Shown: positions 47,809-57,545, counted from the first letter of the stretch. The stretch is 64,000 bases of DNA from Xanthomonas sp. NCPPB 1128 (GCF_001043115.1 NZ_LFME01000028.1:1-64000); one strand, 5' to 3'. The notes: a model not told the origin generated them from the sequence alone. A program made the numbers and translations.

Positions 47809-50199
47809 ATGCACGCGACTTCCTCCCGTCTCCGCGCCGCCGCCCTGCCGCCGTCCGCATCACATCGCCATATGCAGGCAGGCATGCCGTCGTTGCTGTC
47901 TGCGGCGCTGGCAACGTGCCTCGCCGCGTCCTCGGCGCATGCCGCCGACGCGGTCGCCAGCGCCGATGCCGACACCACGCCCACCACGCTGTCCGCGCTG
48001 GACGTGGTGGCCTCGCCGCATGCGGCGGCGGTGGCGCCCACCCAGGTGGTGGGCCCAAACCGCTATGTCATCAATGCCGGCGACATGGACGCGGACATCG
48101 CCGGCAGCAACGGCCTGGCGCGGCTGAAGACCGTGCCCGGCGCCAGCTACACCGCCACCGATGGCCTGGGCCTGGACGTGTCCGCCACCAGCCTGTTCGT
48201 GCGCGGGTTCCGCATGAACGAAATGGGCATCACCTTCGAAGGCGTGCCGTTGAACGACAGCGGTTTCCTGTCGTTGACCGGGACCAGCGTGGTCAACGTG
48301 GCCGTGCCGGATGCCATCGGCACCATCACGGTCAGCCCCGGCGCGGCACCGGTGAGCGTGTTCTCCAGCAGCGCCAACGGCGGCGCGCTGGAGTACCGCC
48401 TGGGCGAACCGAAGGACACGCCCGGCCTGCGCCTCAAGCAGGGCGTGGGCAGCGACGCGACCCGGGTCACCACGGTCTCCGCGCAGAGCGGGCAACTCGG
48501 CGACAACGGCCCGAAGCTGCAGGTCGACCTGCAGCGGCTGGGCGCGGACAAGTACCAGGGCGGCGGCACCCAGCACTTCCTGCGCGGCGATCTGAAGGCG
48601 ACGCAGGACGTGGCCTGGGGCACCTTCACCGTGTTCCTGTCCGCCAGCCATGCGGCGATGTGGGGCTACAACAACCTGTCCTTCGACATGCTCGGCAAGC
48701 TCGGCTGGCGCGCTGACAGCGTCTATCCCGATTACGCCAGGGCCTATGCCATCGCCCTGCCGCAGAACGCCGGCGCCTCCTGCGGTGCCTACACCTGCGG
48801 CGCGCTGGCCGGACTGCTGCCGTACGACACCGGCCAGGTCACCGACGACCGCATCGCCTCGCTCGCGCACGATTTCCGCATCTCCGACGCGCTCAGCGGA
48901 CGCGTGCAGGTCTACAGCGCGCGCAGCCGCACCCATGCCACGCTGAGCGACCCGACCACGCCCTCGCCCGACGGTGCGCCGTTCTCCGAGCAAGTACAGG
49001 CGCCGCACCTGCAGCGCACCGGCGGCCTGCTCAGCCTGACCTATGTGTACGGCCGGCACACCCTCAGCGCCGGCCTCTGGCAGGAGCACGCCAGTGCCGA
49101 CGCGGCGACCTTCTGGTACACTGAACCGCTGCTGGGGCAGGGCCGGCCGCTGCGCACCACCGGGCCGTGGGATGTGTACGGCCCGGCCTTCAAGACCGAC
49201 AACGTCTCGCAGTGGACCACCCGCGCGCGCCAGGCCTACGTGCACGACGACATCGCGCTGAGCGACACTCTGGTGCTGGGCGTGGGCGCCAAGGCAGTGG
49301 ATTTCCGTACCAGCGGTGGCGGCGTCGGCGATGCGCCGGACCGGCCCGCGGCCGGCACGCTGCGCGCCAAGCGTGCGTTCCTGCCGCACCTGTCGCTGTT
49401 CTGGAGCCCGACCGCGCAGACCGATGGCTTCATCGACCTGGGCAGCGCCATGAACGGCTTCCGCGTCGCCCAGCGCGGCAACATCGGCTACACCGCCTCG
49501 GCCTGGACCGTGCCCGACCAGGACGCCTTCGACCGCCTCACCCGCAGCCTGCGCCCGGAGCAGGACTGGAACCTCACCGTCGGCGGCACCCATCGCTTCG
49601 ACCGCGCCACAATCACTGCCGACGTGTTCTACGGCGACATCCGCAACCGCCTGCTGTCGGCCGCGGTCGGCACCCAGTTCGCGCAGGTCAACACCGTGCA
49701 GGTGATGCCGAAGATGCACACGTTCGGCGTCGACCTGGGCGTGACCGTGGACCTGACCCCGCACCTGCAGTTCTATCAAGGCGTGGCGCTGGCGCGCTCG
49801 GTCTACGACCGCGATGTCGTCGTCGACGGCACTGTCTACTCAATCCAGGGCAAGGCGCAGCCCGGCTATCCGCAACTGTCGCTGGTCAGCGACCTGTCGG
49901 CGCATGTGCGCCACTGGCGGCTCGGCGCCACCAGCACCGAATACCTGCATCAGCCCTTCACCTACGAGAACGACCTGCGCGTGCCGGCGTTCTGGCAGGT
50001 CAACGCGTACACGGCCTACACGCTGGGCGCGGACAGCCGGCTGCCCGGCCTGGAACTGCGCCTGGACGTGAGCAACCTGCTCGACCGCCACACTATCGGT
50101 ACCGCCAACATCGCCGGCTCGGCCTTTGCCGGCGACTACCAGACGCTGCAGCGCAGCGCGCCACGGCAATTGCTGTTCAGTACCTCGCTGGCGTTCTGA
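47809..50199 (+). CDS. TonB-dependent outer-membrane receptor
   Basis: The 796-residue protein has a signal peptide (about residues 25-47, cleavage near AHAAD), a plug domain (GLARLKTVPGASYTATDGLG ... LFVRGFRMNEMGITFEGVPLNDSGF) and a 22-strand-type barrel rich in alternating aromatics, ending LLFSTSLAF with the terminal Phe of outer-membrane proteins. The start MHATSSRLRAAAL is chosen at ATG 47809. The substrate is not clear: plug and barrel suggest a siderophore or other chelate. No neighbouring transport or chelate-synthesis genes help. Confidence 0.9.
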   Translation: MHATSSRLRAAALPPSASHRHMQAGMPSLLSAALATCLAASSAHAADAVASADADTTPTTLSALDVVASPHAAAVAPTQVVGPNRYVINAGDMDADIAGSNGLARLKTVPGASYTATDGLGLDVSATSLFVRGFRMNEMGITFEGVPLNDSGFLSLTGTSVVNVAVPDAIGTITVSPGAAPVSVFSSSANGGALEYRLGEPKDTPGLRLKQGVGSDATRVTTVSAQSGQLGDNGPKLQVDLQRLGADKYQGGGTQHFLRGDLKATQDVAWGTFTVFLSASHAAMWGYNNLSFDMLGKLGWRADSVYPDYARAYAIALPQNAGASCGAYTCGALAGLLPYDTGQVTDDRIASLAHDFRISDALSGRVQVYSARSRTHATLSDPTTPSPDGAPFSEQVQAPHLQRTGGLLSLTYVYGRHTLSAGLWQEHASADAATFWYTEPLLGQGRPLRTTGPWDVYGPAFKTDNVSQWTTRARQAYVHDDIALSDTLVLGVGAKAVDFRTSGGGVGDAPDRPAAGTLRAKRAFLPHLSLFWSPTAQTDGFIDLGSAMNGFRVAQRGNIGYTASAWTVPDQDAFDRLTRSLRPEQDWNLTVGGTHRFDRATITADVFYGDIRNRLLSAAVGTQFAQVNTVQVMPKMHTFGVDLGVTVDLTPHLQFYQGVALARSVYDRDVVVDGTVYSIQGKAQPGYPQLSLVSDLSAHVRHWRLGATSTEYLHQPFTYENDLRVPAFWQVNAYTAYTLGADSRLPGLELRLDVSNLLDRHTIGTANIAGSAFAGDYQTLQRSAPRQLLFSTSLAF

Positions 50200-50386
50200 G
50201 CAGCAGCATGCGCGCCCATGCCGGCGGGGGCGCATGCACGGGGCAGACACGGCGTTCACGGCGGTGCCACGCCGCCGCGACTAGAAGTTTCCGCACCGGT
50301 CCGCCGACGCATGCCGCGTCCGTCGGCCTCGCCGCCACGCGTGGCGCCCCACGACCGCAGCGGCTTCTGGACAGCAGGACATCGGC

Positions 50387-50563
50387 ATGAGCGACGACAC
50401 CCGCAACACCGGTTCGCCCGACCGCGACCGCATCAACCTCCACGAAGACTACGAAGTGCGCTACTGGACGCAAGCGCTGGGCGTCTCCGCAGATGAACTG
50501 CGCGCCGCCGTGCAGGCGGTGGGCAGCAGCGCCGCGGCAGTCCGCGCGCACCTGCGCAAGTGA
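50387..50563 (+). CDS. DUF3606 family small protein
   Basis: ATG 50387 opens a 58-residue protein (MSDDTRNTGSPDRDRINLHE, then a conserved tail with DYEVRYWTQALGVSADEL and AVGSSAAAVRAHLR). This matches DUF3606, a short helical family of unknown function often near stress or DNA-repair genes. A possible weak site (CAGGAC) lies upstream. It ends 18 bp before ligD, so the two may be co-transcribed. Confidence 0.82.
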   Translation: MSDDTRNTGSPDRDRINLHEDYEVRYWTQALGVSADELRAAVQAVGSSAAAVRAHLRK

Positions 50564-50581
50564 CGCGGGCCGGCCCGCGCC

Positions 50582-53251
50582 ATGAGCCTCGCCGACTACC
50601 GCCGCAAGCGCCGCTTCGACAAGACCCGCGAACCGGAGCCGGGCAAGCCGGTGCCGGCGGGGCAGCGGCCGATCTTCGTCGTGCAGCTGCACCACGCCAG
50701 CCGCCGCCATTACGATTTCCGCCTGCAGGTCGGCGATGCGCTGAAGAGCTGGGCGGTGCCAAAAGGGCCGAGCTACGACCCCAAGGTCAAGCGCATGGCG
50801 GTGGAAGTGGAAGACCACCCGCTCGACTACGCTACGTTCGAGGGCGAGATCCCGCAGGGCGAGTACGGCGGCGGCCATGTCGCCCAGTTCGATCATGGCG
50901 TGTGGAGCAGCGCGGACGATCCGGAGGCGCAGTTGGCCAAGGGCCATCTGCGCTTCGAACTGTTCGGCGACAAGCTCAAGGGCGGCTGGCACCTGGTGCG
51001 CTCTGGCAAACCGGCGCGGCAACCGCAGTGGCTGCTATTCAAGGACGACGACGCCTTCGCCAGCGACCTGGAGGCCGACGACCTGCTGGCCGATGTCACC
51101 GCGGCGCCGGCGCAGGACGTCAAGCGCGCCGGCGCCGGCAAACCGAACAAGCGCAAGGCCACGATCGTCGCCGCGCCGATGCGCAAGGGCCGCCGGACGA
51201 ACTGGGCCAAGCTCGCCCAGGCACTGCCGGGCGCGGTGCCGGCCGCGGCGCCGGACGGGCCGTTCACCGCACAACTGGCTCGGCTTGGCGATGCGCCGCC
51301 GCAGGGCACACACTGGATCCACGAGATCAAGTGGGACGGCTACCGGATCCTGGCCACCGTCGCCGATGGCGTGGTGCGGCTGTGGTCGCGCAACTCGATC
51401 GAGTGGACCGACAAGATCCCCGAGATTCGCGATGCCATCGCCGCACTGGGCCTGCATTCGGCGGCGCTGGACGGCGAACTGATCGCCGGCAAGGGCACCA
51501 AGGAGGACTTCAATCTGCTGCAGGCGGTGCTGTCCGGCGAGCGCCAGGGCAAGTTGGCGCTCGCCCTGTTCGACCTGTTGCACCTGGACGGCATCGACAT
51601 CGCCACCGCGCCGCTGTCCGAGCGCAAGGCGCTGCTGCAGCGGCTGCTGCAGGATGCCGATGCGCACCTGGCCTTCAGCTCGCACATCGACGGCGATGGC
51701 GAGGCCGCGTTCCAGCTCGCCGGCGCGCAGCACTTCGAAGGCATCGTCTCCAAGCGTGCCGACCGCGGCTACCACGGCGGCCGCAGCGACGACTGGCGCA
51801 AGACCAAGCAGCTGCGCTCGGACGAATTCGCGGTGGTCGGCTACACCGCGCCCAAGGGCAGCCGCAGCGGCTTCGGTTCGCTGCTGCTGGCACGGCCGGA
51901 TCCCGAGCACGGCTGGCTGTACGTGGGGCGGGTCGGCTCCGGTTTCTCCGACGCCTTGCTGCGCGAGCTGACCGCACTGATCGGCAAGGCCGGCAGCGCT
52001 ACGTCCAGCGTGCACGTGCCGACCACCGAGACCGACCTGCGCAGCGCGCGCTGGTTCGCGCCGCGCTTCGTGGTGGAAGTGTTCTACCGCGGCATCGGCG
52101 GGCAGCAGTTGCTGCGCCAGGCCTCGCTGAAGGCGGTGCGCCCGGACAAGGACATCGCCGACCTCGGCGATGGCGACGCTCCGGCACCGCGCGCAGCGAC
52201 GGCGCGTGCTGCGCCGGCCGCCAGGAAAGCCAAGATGGACAAAACGGCCAAAGCAGCTAAACCCGCTAAAGCAGCTAGAGCGACAGAAGCGACAACTGCG
52301 GCGAAGACGAAGGCGGTCGACGCGAAGGCCAACAGCGCCAAACGTGGCAAGCGCGGTGCAGCGAGCGCAGACAGCGCGCGCACGCCGCCCACGCTGTCCA
52401 GCCCGGGCCGCGTCGTCTTCCCCGACATCGGCGCCACCAAGCGCGAGGTCTGGGACTACTACAGCGCGGTGATGGATCACCTGCTGCCGGAGATCGCCGG
52501 CCGCCCGCTGTCGGTCATCCGCTGCCCGGCCGGCGCCGAGCGCGCGTGCTTCTTCCAGAAACACCACACCGCCGGGCTCGAACTGGTGTCGTCGGTGAAG
52601 CTGAAGGAGGAGAGCGGCACCCAGGCCGAGTATCTGGTGGTGGAGGATGCGGCCGGGCTGCTCGAACTGGTGCAGTTCAACGCCCTGGAATTCCATCCCT
52701 GGGGCGCCAAGGCGCAACGCCCGGACGTGGCCGACCGCGTGGTGTTCGACCTGGACCCGGGCCCGGACGTGCCCTTCGCCGAGGTCAAGCGCGCGGCCAC
52801 CGACATCCGCAAGCTGCTCGCACAACTGGAGCTGGAGTCGTTCCTGCGCGTGTCCGGCGGCAAGGGTCTGCACGTGGTGGTGCCGCTGGCCCCGGGCTGC
52901 GACTGGGACCTGACCAAGCGCTTCGCCCACGGCTTCGCCGACGCGTTGGCGCAGTCGCAACCGGACCGTTTTCTCGCCACCGCCAGCAAGCGCCTGCGCA
53001 ACCAACGCATCTTTGTCGACTATCTGCGCAACGGCCGCGGCGCCACTGCGGTGGCCTCGTATTCGCTACGCGCCCGCACCGGCGCGCCGGTGGCGATGCC
53101 GCTGGCCTGGAGCGACCTGCCCAAACTGCACCGCGCCGACGCCTTCAAGCTGCGCGACGTACCGGCCAAGCTGAAGCGCCGGCGCAAGGATCCCTGGGCT
53201 GGTATCGATGCGCTGAAGCAGAACCTGGCGCGCTGGGCCGAAGCGGAGTGA
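50582..53251 (+). CDS. ligD: LigD, ATP-dependent ligase of bacterial NHEJ
   Basis: The 889-residue protein combines three modules in the Pseudomonas order: 3'-phosphoesterase (residues about 30-165, HHASRRHYDFRLQVG), ATP-dependent ligase (about 225-530, adenylated Lys250 in HEIKWDGYR), and a primase/polymerase (about 600-885, DLDPGPDVP and SGGKGLHVVVPL). A Lys/Ala-rich linker (about 545-600) joins ligase and polymerase and is typical of GC-rich species. LigD with Ku repairs double-strand breaks; no ku gene is in this window. ATG 50582 matches the family. Confidence 0.95.
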   Translation: MSLADYRRKRRFDKTREPEPGKPVPAGQRPIFVVQLHHASRRHYDFRLQVGDALKSWAVPKGPSYDPKVKRMAVEVEDHPLDYATFEGEIPQGEYGGGHVAQFDHGVWSSADDPEAQLAKGHLRFELFGDKLKGGWHLVRSGKPARQPQWLLFKDDDAFASDLEADDLLADVTAAPAQDVKRAGAGKPNKRKATIVAAPMRKGRRTNWAKLAQALPGAVPAAAPDGPFTAQLARLGDAPPQGTHWIHEIKWDGYRILATVADGVVRLWSRNSIEWTDKIPEIRDAIAALGLHSAALDGELIAGKGTKEDFNLLQAVLSGERQGKLALALFDLLHLDGIDIATAPLSERKALLQRLLQDADAHLAFSSHIDGDGEAAFQLAGAQHFEGIVSKRADRGYHGGRSDDWRKTKQLRSDEFAVVGYTAPKGSRSGFGSLLLARPDPEHGWLYVGRVGSGFSDALLRELTALIGKAGSATSSVHVPTTETDLRSARWFAPRFVVEVFYRGIGGQQLLRQASLKAVRPDKDIADLGDGDAPAPRAATARAAPAARKAKMDKTAKAAKPAKAARATEATTAAKTKAVDAKANSAKRGKRGAASADSARTPPTLSSPGRVVFPDIGATKREVWDYYSAVMDHLLPEIAGRPLSVIRCPAGAERACFFQKHHTAGLELVSSVKLKEESGTQAEYLVVEDAAGLLELVQFNALEFHPWGAKAQRPDVADRVVFDLDPGPDVPFAEVKRAATDIRKLLAQLELESFLRVSGGKGLHVVVPLAPGCDWDLTKRFAHGFADALAQSQPDRFLATASKRLRNQRIFVDYLRNGRGATAVASYSLRARTGAPVAMPLAWSDLPKLHRADAFKLRDVPAKLKRRRKDPWAGIDALKQNLARWAEAE

Positions 53252-53604
53252 ACGAGGCCCCTCTCCCACCGGGAGAGGGGTTGGGGTGAGGGTACTGCGC
53301 GAAGCGACTCGCTGACGTTGAACGCGAGCAATCCGTACCCTCATCCGCCCCTGCGGGGTACCTTCTCCCGAGGGGAGAAGGGAGAAGCCAAAGCCCCTCT
53401 CCCTCCGGGAGAGGGGTTGCGGTGAGGGTCCGGCGCGAAGCGACTCGCCGAGATCGAACACGAGTGACCCGTACCCTCATCCGCCCCTGCGGGGCACCTT
53501 CTCCCGACGTGAGAAGGGAGAAGCCAAAGCACCTCTCCCACCGGGAGAGCGGTTGGGGTGAGGGTCCGACCGCCAGCCAACGCACCCCCCAACCCACTCA
53601 ACCA
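53252..53604. repeat. Inverted two-unit copy of the 142-bp repeat family
   Basis: Starting 5 bp after the ligD stop, this gap holds two full units and a partial third, in opposite orientation to the 7.4-kb array. The marker GCCCCTGCGGGG (one base varied) occurs near 53350 and 53489, about 140 bp apart. The hairpin CCCCTCTCCC-GGGAGAGGGG directly behind the stop can end both converging transcripts. Confidence 0.9.
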
Positions 53605-54639
53605 CTACCCCGTCGGCCCACCCATCACCGGCAGGATCGCGCCATTGATGTAGCTGGCGGTGATCGGCGAAGCCAGGAACACATACGCGGGCGACAGTTC
53701 CTCGGGCTGTGCCGGGCGCCCCATCGGGTTCTGCTTGCCGAACTCGGCCACGTCCTCCGCAGACTTGTCGGCGGGATTGAGCGGCGTCCATACCGGCCCC
53801 GGTGCGACCGCGTTGACGCGGATGCCGCGTGGTTGCAACTGGCTGGCCAGGGCCATGGTGAACGCATGGATCGCGCCCTTGGTCGCCGAATAATCCAGCA
53901 GCGATTTGCTGCCAAACAGCCCGGTCTCCGAACCGCTGTTGACGATCGCCGAGCCGCGCTTGAGATGCGGCAACGCTACGCGCGCCATGTGGAAGTAACC
54001 GGCGATGTTGGTCTGCAAGGTTTCCTGCAGATGTTCCTCGCTCAGGTCCTCCAACGCATCGCAATGCAACTGGAAGGCGGCGTTGTTCACCAGCACGTCG
54101 AGTCCGCCGAAGGCTTTCACCGTCTGCGCCACCGCATCCTCGCAGAACGCCGGATCCTTCACGTCACCGGCAATGGTGATGCAACGGCGGCCTTCGTTCT
54201 CCACGTGTTGGCGGGTGACCTGCGCATCCTCGTGTTCGTCCAGGTACAGCACCGCCACATCCGCGCCCTCACGCGCGAACAGCACCGCCACCGCACGACC
54301 GATGCCCGAGTCGGCGCCGGTCACGATCGCGCTCATGCCGCGCAGCTTGCCGCTGCCCACGTACTCCGGTGCCTCGAAACGCGGCTGCAGCGCCAGCTCG
54401 TGTTCGTTGCCCGGCTTGGCCAGATGCTGCTTGGGCATGCGCTGTGGCTGCTTGCGCGGTCCAGCCTGGCCGGCGTCGCCCGGCTTGGCGCGCTTCGGCT
54501 TGGGCTTGGCGTCGCCGGCATCGACCGCGCGCTGCAGCGCGCGTTGCTGTTGCGCCGTCTTGGCACTGGACGCTGCCTCAGCGCCGCTGCGCTTGGACGG
54601 GGCGGACGGGGTGGCGGCAGGACGCTTGCGGGAGGCCAT
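53605..54639 (-). CDS. YghA-type SDR oxidoreductase with Lys-rich N-terminus
   Basis: The 344-residue protein is a classical short-chain dehydrogenase: cofactor loop TGADSGIGRAVA, NNAAFQL, catalytic Ser in VNSGSETG and Tyr-x-x-x-Lys in YSATKGAI, followed by VAPGPVWTPLNP. It is most like the YghA/YhdF/glucose-dehydrogenase-like group; substrate unknown. The first 75 or so residues are a Lys/Ala/Pro-rich tail like a histone-type or linker region, unusual for the fold. ATG 54639 is chosen. Position beside ligD and a zinc protein suggests a stationary-phase set. Confidence 0.88.
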   Translation of the reverse strand: MASRKRPAATPSAPSKRSGAEAASSAKTAQQQRALQRAVDAGDAKPKPKRAKPGDAGQAGPRKQPQRMPKQHLAKPGNEHELALQPRFEAPEYVGSGKLRGMSAIVTGADSGIGRAVAVLFAREGADVAVLYLDEHEDAQVTRQHVENEGRRCITIAGDVKDPAFCEDAVAQTVKAFGGLDVLVNNAAFQLHCDALEDLSEEHLQETLQTNIAGYFHMARVALPHLKRGSAIVNSGSETGLFGSKSLLDYSATKGAIHAFTMALASQLQPRGIRVNAVAPGPVWTPLNPADKSAEDVAEFGKQNPMGRPAQPEELSPAYVFLASPITASYINGAILPVMGGPTG

Positions 54640-54710
54640 CGGCAATACTCCGGATGCGGGAGGAGGCCACGGTGGCGCAGCCCTCCTCGAGGGGAAGAAA
54701 CCAGCGTCGA

Positions 54711-54944
54711 TCAGGCGCGGTCGGCGAGACCGCTGACCCCGGCATGCTGGGCGCAGTGCGCGCAGCAGAACATGCGCTCGCCGGCCTGCACGCCGTGGCC
54801 GACGATGCGGCACTCGCAGTGGCTGCAGTGCGGGGCGAAGGCGTGGATCGCGCACTCGAACGAATCGAAGGTGCCGCTGCGCGTGCCCTGGGTCAGGGTG
54901 AAGGCCTGGTCGTAGTCGTTTCCGCAGACATCGCAGGTGGCCAT
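54711..54944 (-). CDS. Small cysteine-rich, zinc-binding protein
   Basis: The 77-residue protein begins MATCDVCGNDYDQAF and has three clusters: CDVC, CSHCECRIVGHG and FCCAHCAQHAG. This is a treble-clef or zinc-ribbon layout probably binding one or two zinc ions; it is also similar to small metal-binding proteins called metallothionein-like in some annotations. Cytosolic, function unknown. ATG 54944 opens the family-like start. It lies 71 bp upstream of the SDR gene and may share its transcript. Confidence 0.78.
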   Translation of the reverse strand: MATCDVCGNDYDQAFTLTQGTRSGTFDSFECAIHAFAPHCSHCECRIVGHGVQAGERMFCCAHCAQHAGVSGLADRA

Positions 54945-55083
54945 GATCGGCTCCGGTTGCTGGGGGAATCCCGAGTCTGGCCCCGCCGGCGGCCACGACC
55001 GGTGAAACCCCCGGCGCGATCTCTTCATGCGGCGCAAACATGCGCCGCGACAGGCTCGCGCCATCGATCGAAGGAGACGCCCC

Positions 55084-55440
55084 ATGATCCGCCACCCACT
55101 CGCCCGCCTCGCCCCGTTCGCCGCCGTGCTGCTGCTCGGCGCCTGCAGCACCACCCAGGTGGCGCAGGTGCAGCCGATCGACGGCGTCATCTCCGGCCAA
55201 TGCCATATCGACAAGGTGCGCGGCGCGGTCGGCCTGGCCGCCTCGCGCATGACCGTCGAGCGCGCCCGCGTCGACAGCGACAGCCTCAAGGTGCAGGTGG
55301 TCAGGAGCAGCGTCAGCGACAACGGCGCCACCTCCAGCGGCGTGGACAGCGCCAACCGCGGCGCGCGCGAGACCGGCGGCGATCGCCTGACCGTCGAGAT
55401 CGGCCCGACCAACAACATCACCACCGTGTATTGCGGTTGA
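55084..55440 (+). CDS. Small lipoprotein, possibly I78-like
   Basis: The 118-residue protein has a lipoprotein signal (AAVLLLGACS). The mature part opens with GQCHIDKVRGAVGLAAS and ends DRLTVEIGPTNNITTVYCG. The first cysteine, a basic stretch, and a final beta-strand plus CG resemble the I78 peptidase-inhibitor pattern seen clearly in the gene at 57127; the resemblance is partial. It may be a diverged inhibitor. ATG 55084 has a GAAGGAG site. It is divergent from the zinc-protein gene. Confidence 0.7.
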   Translation: MIRHPLARLAPFAAVLLLGACSTTQVAQVQPIDGVISGQCHIDKVRGAVGLAASRMTVERARVDSDSLKVQVVRSSVSDNGATSSGVDSANRGARETGGDRLTVEIGPTNNITTVYCG

Positions 55441-55464
55441 TCCGCGGCGCCGGGCCGTCCCGCC

Positions 55465-55496
55465 GCGCCTGAGCGCAGCGTCCCGCGCTCAGGCGC
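55465..55496. terminator. Bidirectional hairpin terminator
   Basis: A perfect 12-bp stem (GCGCCTGAGCGC / GCGCTCAGGCGC, loop AGCGTCCC) lies between the convergent small lipoprotein and topoisomerase IB genes. It overlaps the topoisomerase stop codon at 55489-55491. Confidence 0.78.
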
Positions 55497-56724
55497 GCTT
55501 GTGTGCGGCCGGCGCGGTCTTGCGCTTGGCGCGGGTGCTGCTGCCCTGCGTGCTCGCCGCAGCGCCCTTGCGCGGGGCACGCGCCACCTTGCGCAGTGGT
55601 GGCGCCTTGGCCGAGGTGCGGCCGGCGGACTTGGCCGCCTTGCGCGCTGCCGTGCGTGCCCGCCCCAGGTACTTCAGCGTGAGCAGATCCCATTGCCGCT
55701 CGCCGCGCACGCCCTCGCACAGGCCGTGCAGGCGCCCGCAGCGCCAACCGTCGAACACGCACGGGTCGATGTAGGCCTTGCGGCACACCGCCGGGGTATT
55801 GCCCAGCGCCTCGGCCACCTCGCGGATCACCGCGTTCTGCGCCTGCGCCAGCGCGCGTTCGCCGCCCGTATCGGGCAGCGGCAGCGCGGCCAGCCGTTGC
55901 AGCGCGGCGCGGGTACCGCCCCAGGTACGGAAGTCCTTGGCGGTGAAGCTCTCGCCCATCGCCTCGCGCAGGTAATCGTTGACCTCGCCCGAGTCCACCG
56001 GCTGCAGCTGGCCGTCGTCGTCGCGGTACTGGAACAGCGCCTGCCCTGGCAATTGCTGGCAGCCACGGATCAGCTTGACCAGATGCACGTCGTCGACCTC
56101 GATGTCGTGCTCCTGGCCGCCCTTGCCGCGGAACTGCAGCCGCGCGCGGCCGCCCTTCACGAACGCCAGGTGGCGGTTGCGCAGCGTGGTCAGGCCGTAG
56201 GAACGATTGCTGCGCGCGTATTCGGCGTTGCCCACGCGCACCAGGGTCTCGGCCATCAGCGCCACCACCATCGCCAGCACCTTGTCGCGCGGGTAGCCGG
56301 GCAGGGCCATGTCGCGGCGCAGGCGCCGACGCAGCCGCGGCAAGGCCTGGCCGAAGGCGACGATGCGCTCGAACTTGCCGTCGCCGCGCACCTGCGCCCA
56401 GTCGGCGTGGTAGCGGTACTGTTTGCGCCGGCGCGCGTCGCGGCCGGTGGCCTGCAGATGGCCGTTGTCGCGCGCGCAGATCCACACCTCGGTGTAGGCC
56501 GGCGGGATCGCCAACTGGCGGATGCGCTGCAGGGTGGCCGCATCGCGCACCGCGCTGCCGTCGGGCATGCGGTAGCCGAAGCCCTTGCCGGCACGGCGGC
56601 GGGCGATGCCCGGCTCCTGGTCGCTGACGTAGACCAGGCCCGCGCTGCTGGCGGCCTGGCGGGACTGACGGGCACGCGCCGCGTCGGCGGCTGTGGCGAC
56701 GTTGGAACGGGACGCGTTGGACAT
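55489..56724 (-). CDS. DNA topoisomerase IB
   Basis: The 411-residue protein is a bacterial type IB topoisomerase, which relaxes supercoils by a 3'-phosphotyrosine intermediate. Motifs include RVGNAEYARSNRSYGLTTLRNRHL, FRGKGGQEH, FRTWGGT and the nucleophile segment CRKAYIDP with catalytic Tyr. The C-terminus is Lys/Ala-rich. ATG 56724 (MSNASRSN) is used. It is a monocistron ending at a bidirectional terminator. Type IB enzymes are sporadic in bacteria but usual in Xanthomonas. Confidence 0.93.
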   Translation of the reverse strand: MSNASRSNVATAADAARARQSRQAASSAGLVYVSDQEPGIARRRAGKGFGYRMPDGSAVRDAATLQRIRQLAIPPAYTEVWICARDNGHLQATGRDARRRKQYRYHADWAQVRGDGKFERIVAFGQALPRLRRRLRRDMALPGYPRDKVLAMVVALMAETLVRVGNAEYARSNRSYGLTTLRNRHLAFVKGGRARLQFRGKGGQEHDIEVDDVHLVKLIRGCQQLPGQALFQYRDDDGQLQPVDSGEVNDYLREAMGESFTAKDFRTWGGTRAALQRLAALPLPDTGGERALAQAQNAVIREVAEALGNTPAVCRKAYIDPCVFDGWRCGRLHGLCEGVRGERQWDLLTLKYLGRARTAARKAAKSAGRTSAKAPPLRKVARAPRKGAAASTQGSSTRAKRKTAPAAHKRA

Positions 56725-57126
56725 CGGACCTCCGAAAGCCGGAACCGCGACCCGTGCCGCCGGTTCCACGAACATCGATTGTCGGCAGCGCCGCGGCTAG
56801 GCCGCGTGAGATTGCCGCACGGGCCTGTCTGGCCCCGCGCCGCGGGGCTGCGGAAGTGCTGGCGTCCGTGTGGGAGGGACTTCAGTCCCGACGCCTGAAG
56901 CAGCCAGTCGGCTTTGGGCTGACTCGCCGCGGCTGAAGCGGCTCGCATCAGGCATCTCAGCGCGCCGGTTAACGTCTGGCGAACGTGCGGTGTCCGATCC
57001 TGTCGCCACAGGAACCTGCGCTGCGTCGGCGCGTGCCGTCGGCCGGCCGGCGACGGGACGGCAACGCAAACCGCATCACACGTTCTATGCTGCACCCCAT
57101 CTTCCCTCCATCCATCAGGAGCCCCG
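56725..57126. other. Divergent gap with two palindromic repeats
   Basis: Two diverged copies of the short palindrome family (56869-56891 and 56925-56947) lie between topoisomerase IB and the I78 gene. Nothing else is recognised in the 400 bp, although promoters for both genes should be present. Confidence 0.6.
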
Positions 57127-57522
57127 ATGAGCACACCCCTTTCCTCCCGTGCGTCCACGCGTGCCGGCCTGCTCGGCACGGCCTGCCTGGCGCTGGCCTT
57201 GGCCGCCTGCGGCGCACCGCCGCCGGACGAGCAGGAACAGGTGAGCGCCAAGGCCCAGGCCGCCGCACAGCAGGCCGCCGCGCCGGACCCGGCCAATGCC
57301 CCGGACGCGCCGCCGGTGGGGACCTGCGATGCCTCGCAGGCGCAGGGCCTGGTCGGCCAGGCCGCCGAGCAGGCGCTGCTGGACCAGGCGCGCAGCGACA
57401 CCGGCGCCAAGAGCGTGCGCGTGCTCAAGCCGAACCAGGCAGTGACCATGGAATTCAACGGCGAACGGCTCAACATCGAGGTCGACGACAAGAACCAGAT
57501 CACCGGCGTGCGCTGCGGCTGA
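57127..57522 (+). CDS. I78-family peptidase inhibitor lipoprotein
   Basis: The 131-residue protein has a lipoprotein signal (LALALAACG), an Ala/Gln/Pro linker and a C-terminal inhibitor I78 domain: CDASQAQGLVGQAAEQAL, then VRVLKPNQAVTMEFNGERLNIEVDDKNQITGVRCG. I78 proteins inhibit serine proteases and may protect the cell from its own or foreign proteases. Two cysteines probably form a disulfide. ATG 57127 has a CAGGAG site. A hairpin follows the stop. The next gene downstream is gltB. Confidence 0.87.
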   Translation: MSTPLSSRASTRAGLLGTACLALALAACGAPPPDEQEQVSAKAQAAAQQAAAPDPANAPDAPPVGTCDASQAQGLVGQAAEQALLDQARSDTGAKSVRVLKPNQAVTMEFNGERLNIEVDDKNQITGVRCG

Positions 57523-57545
57523 GCGCCCGGCGGAGACCCCGGGAC

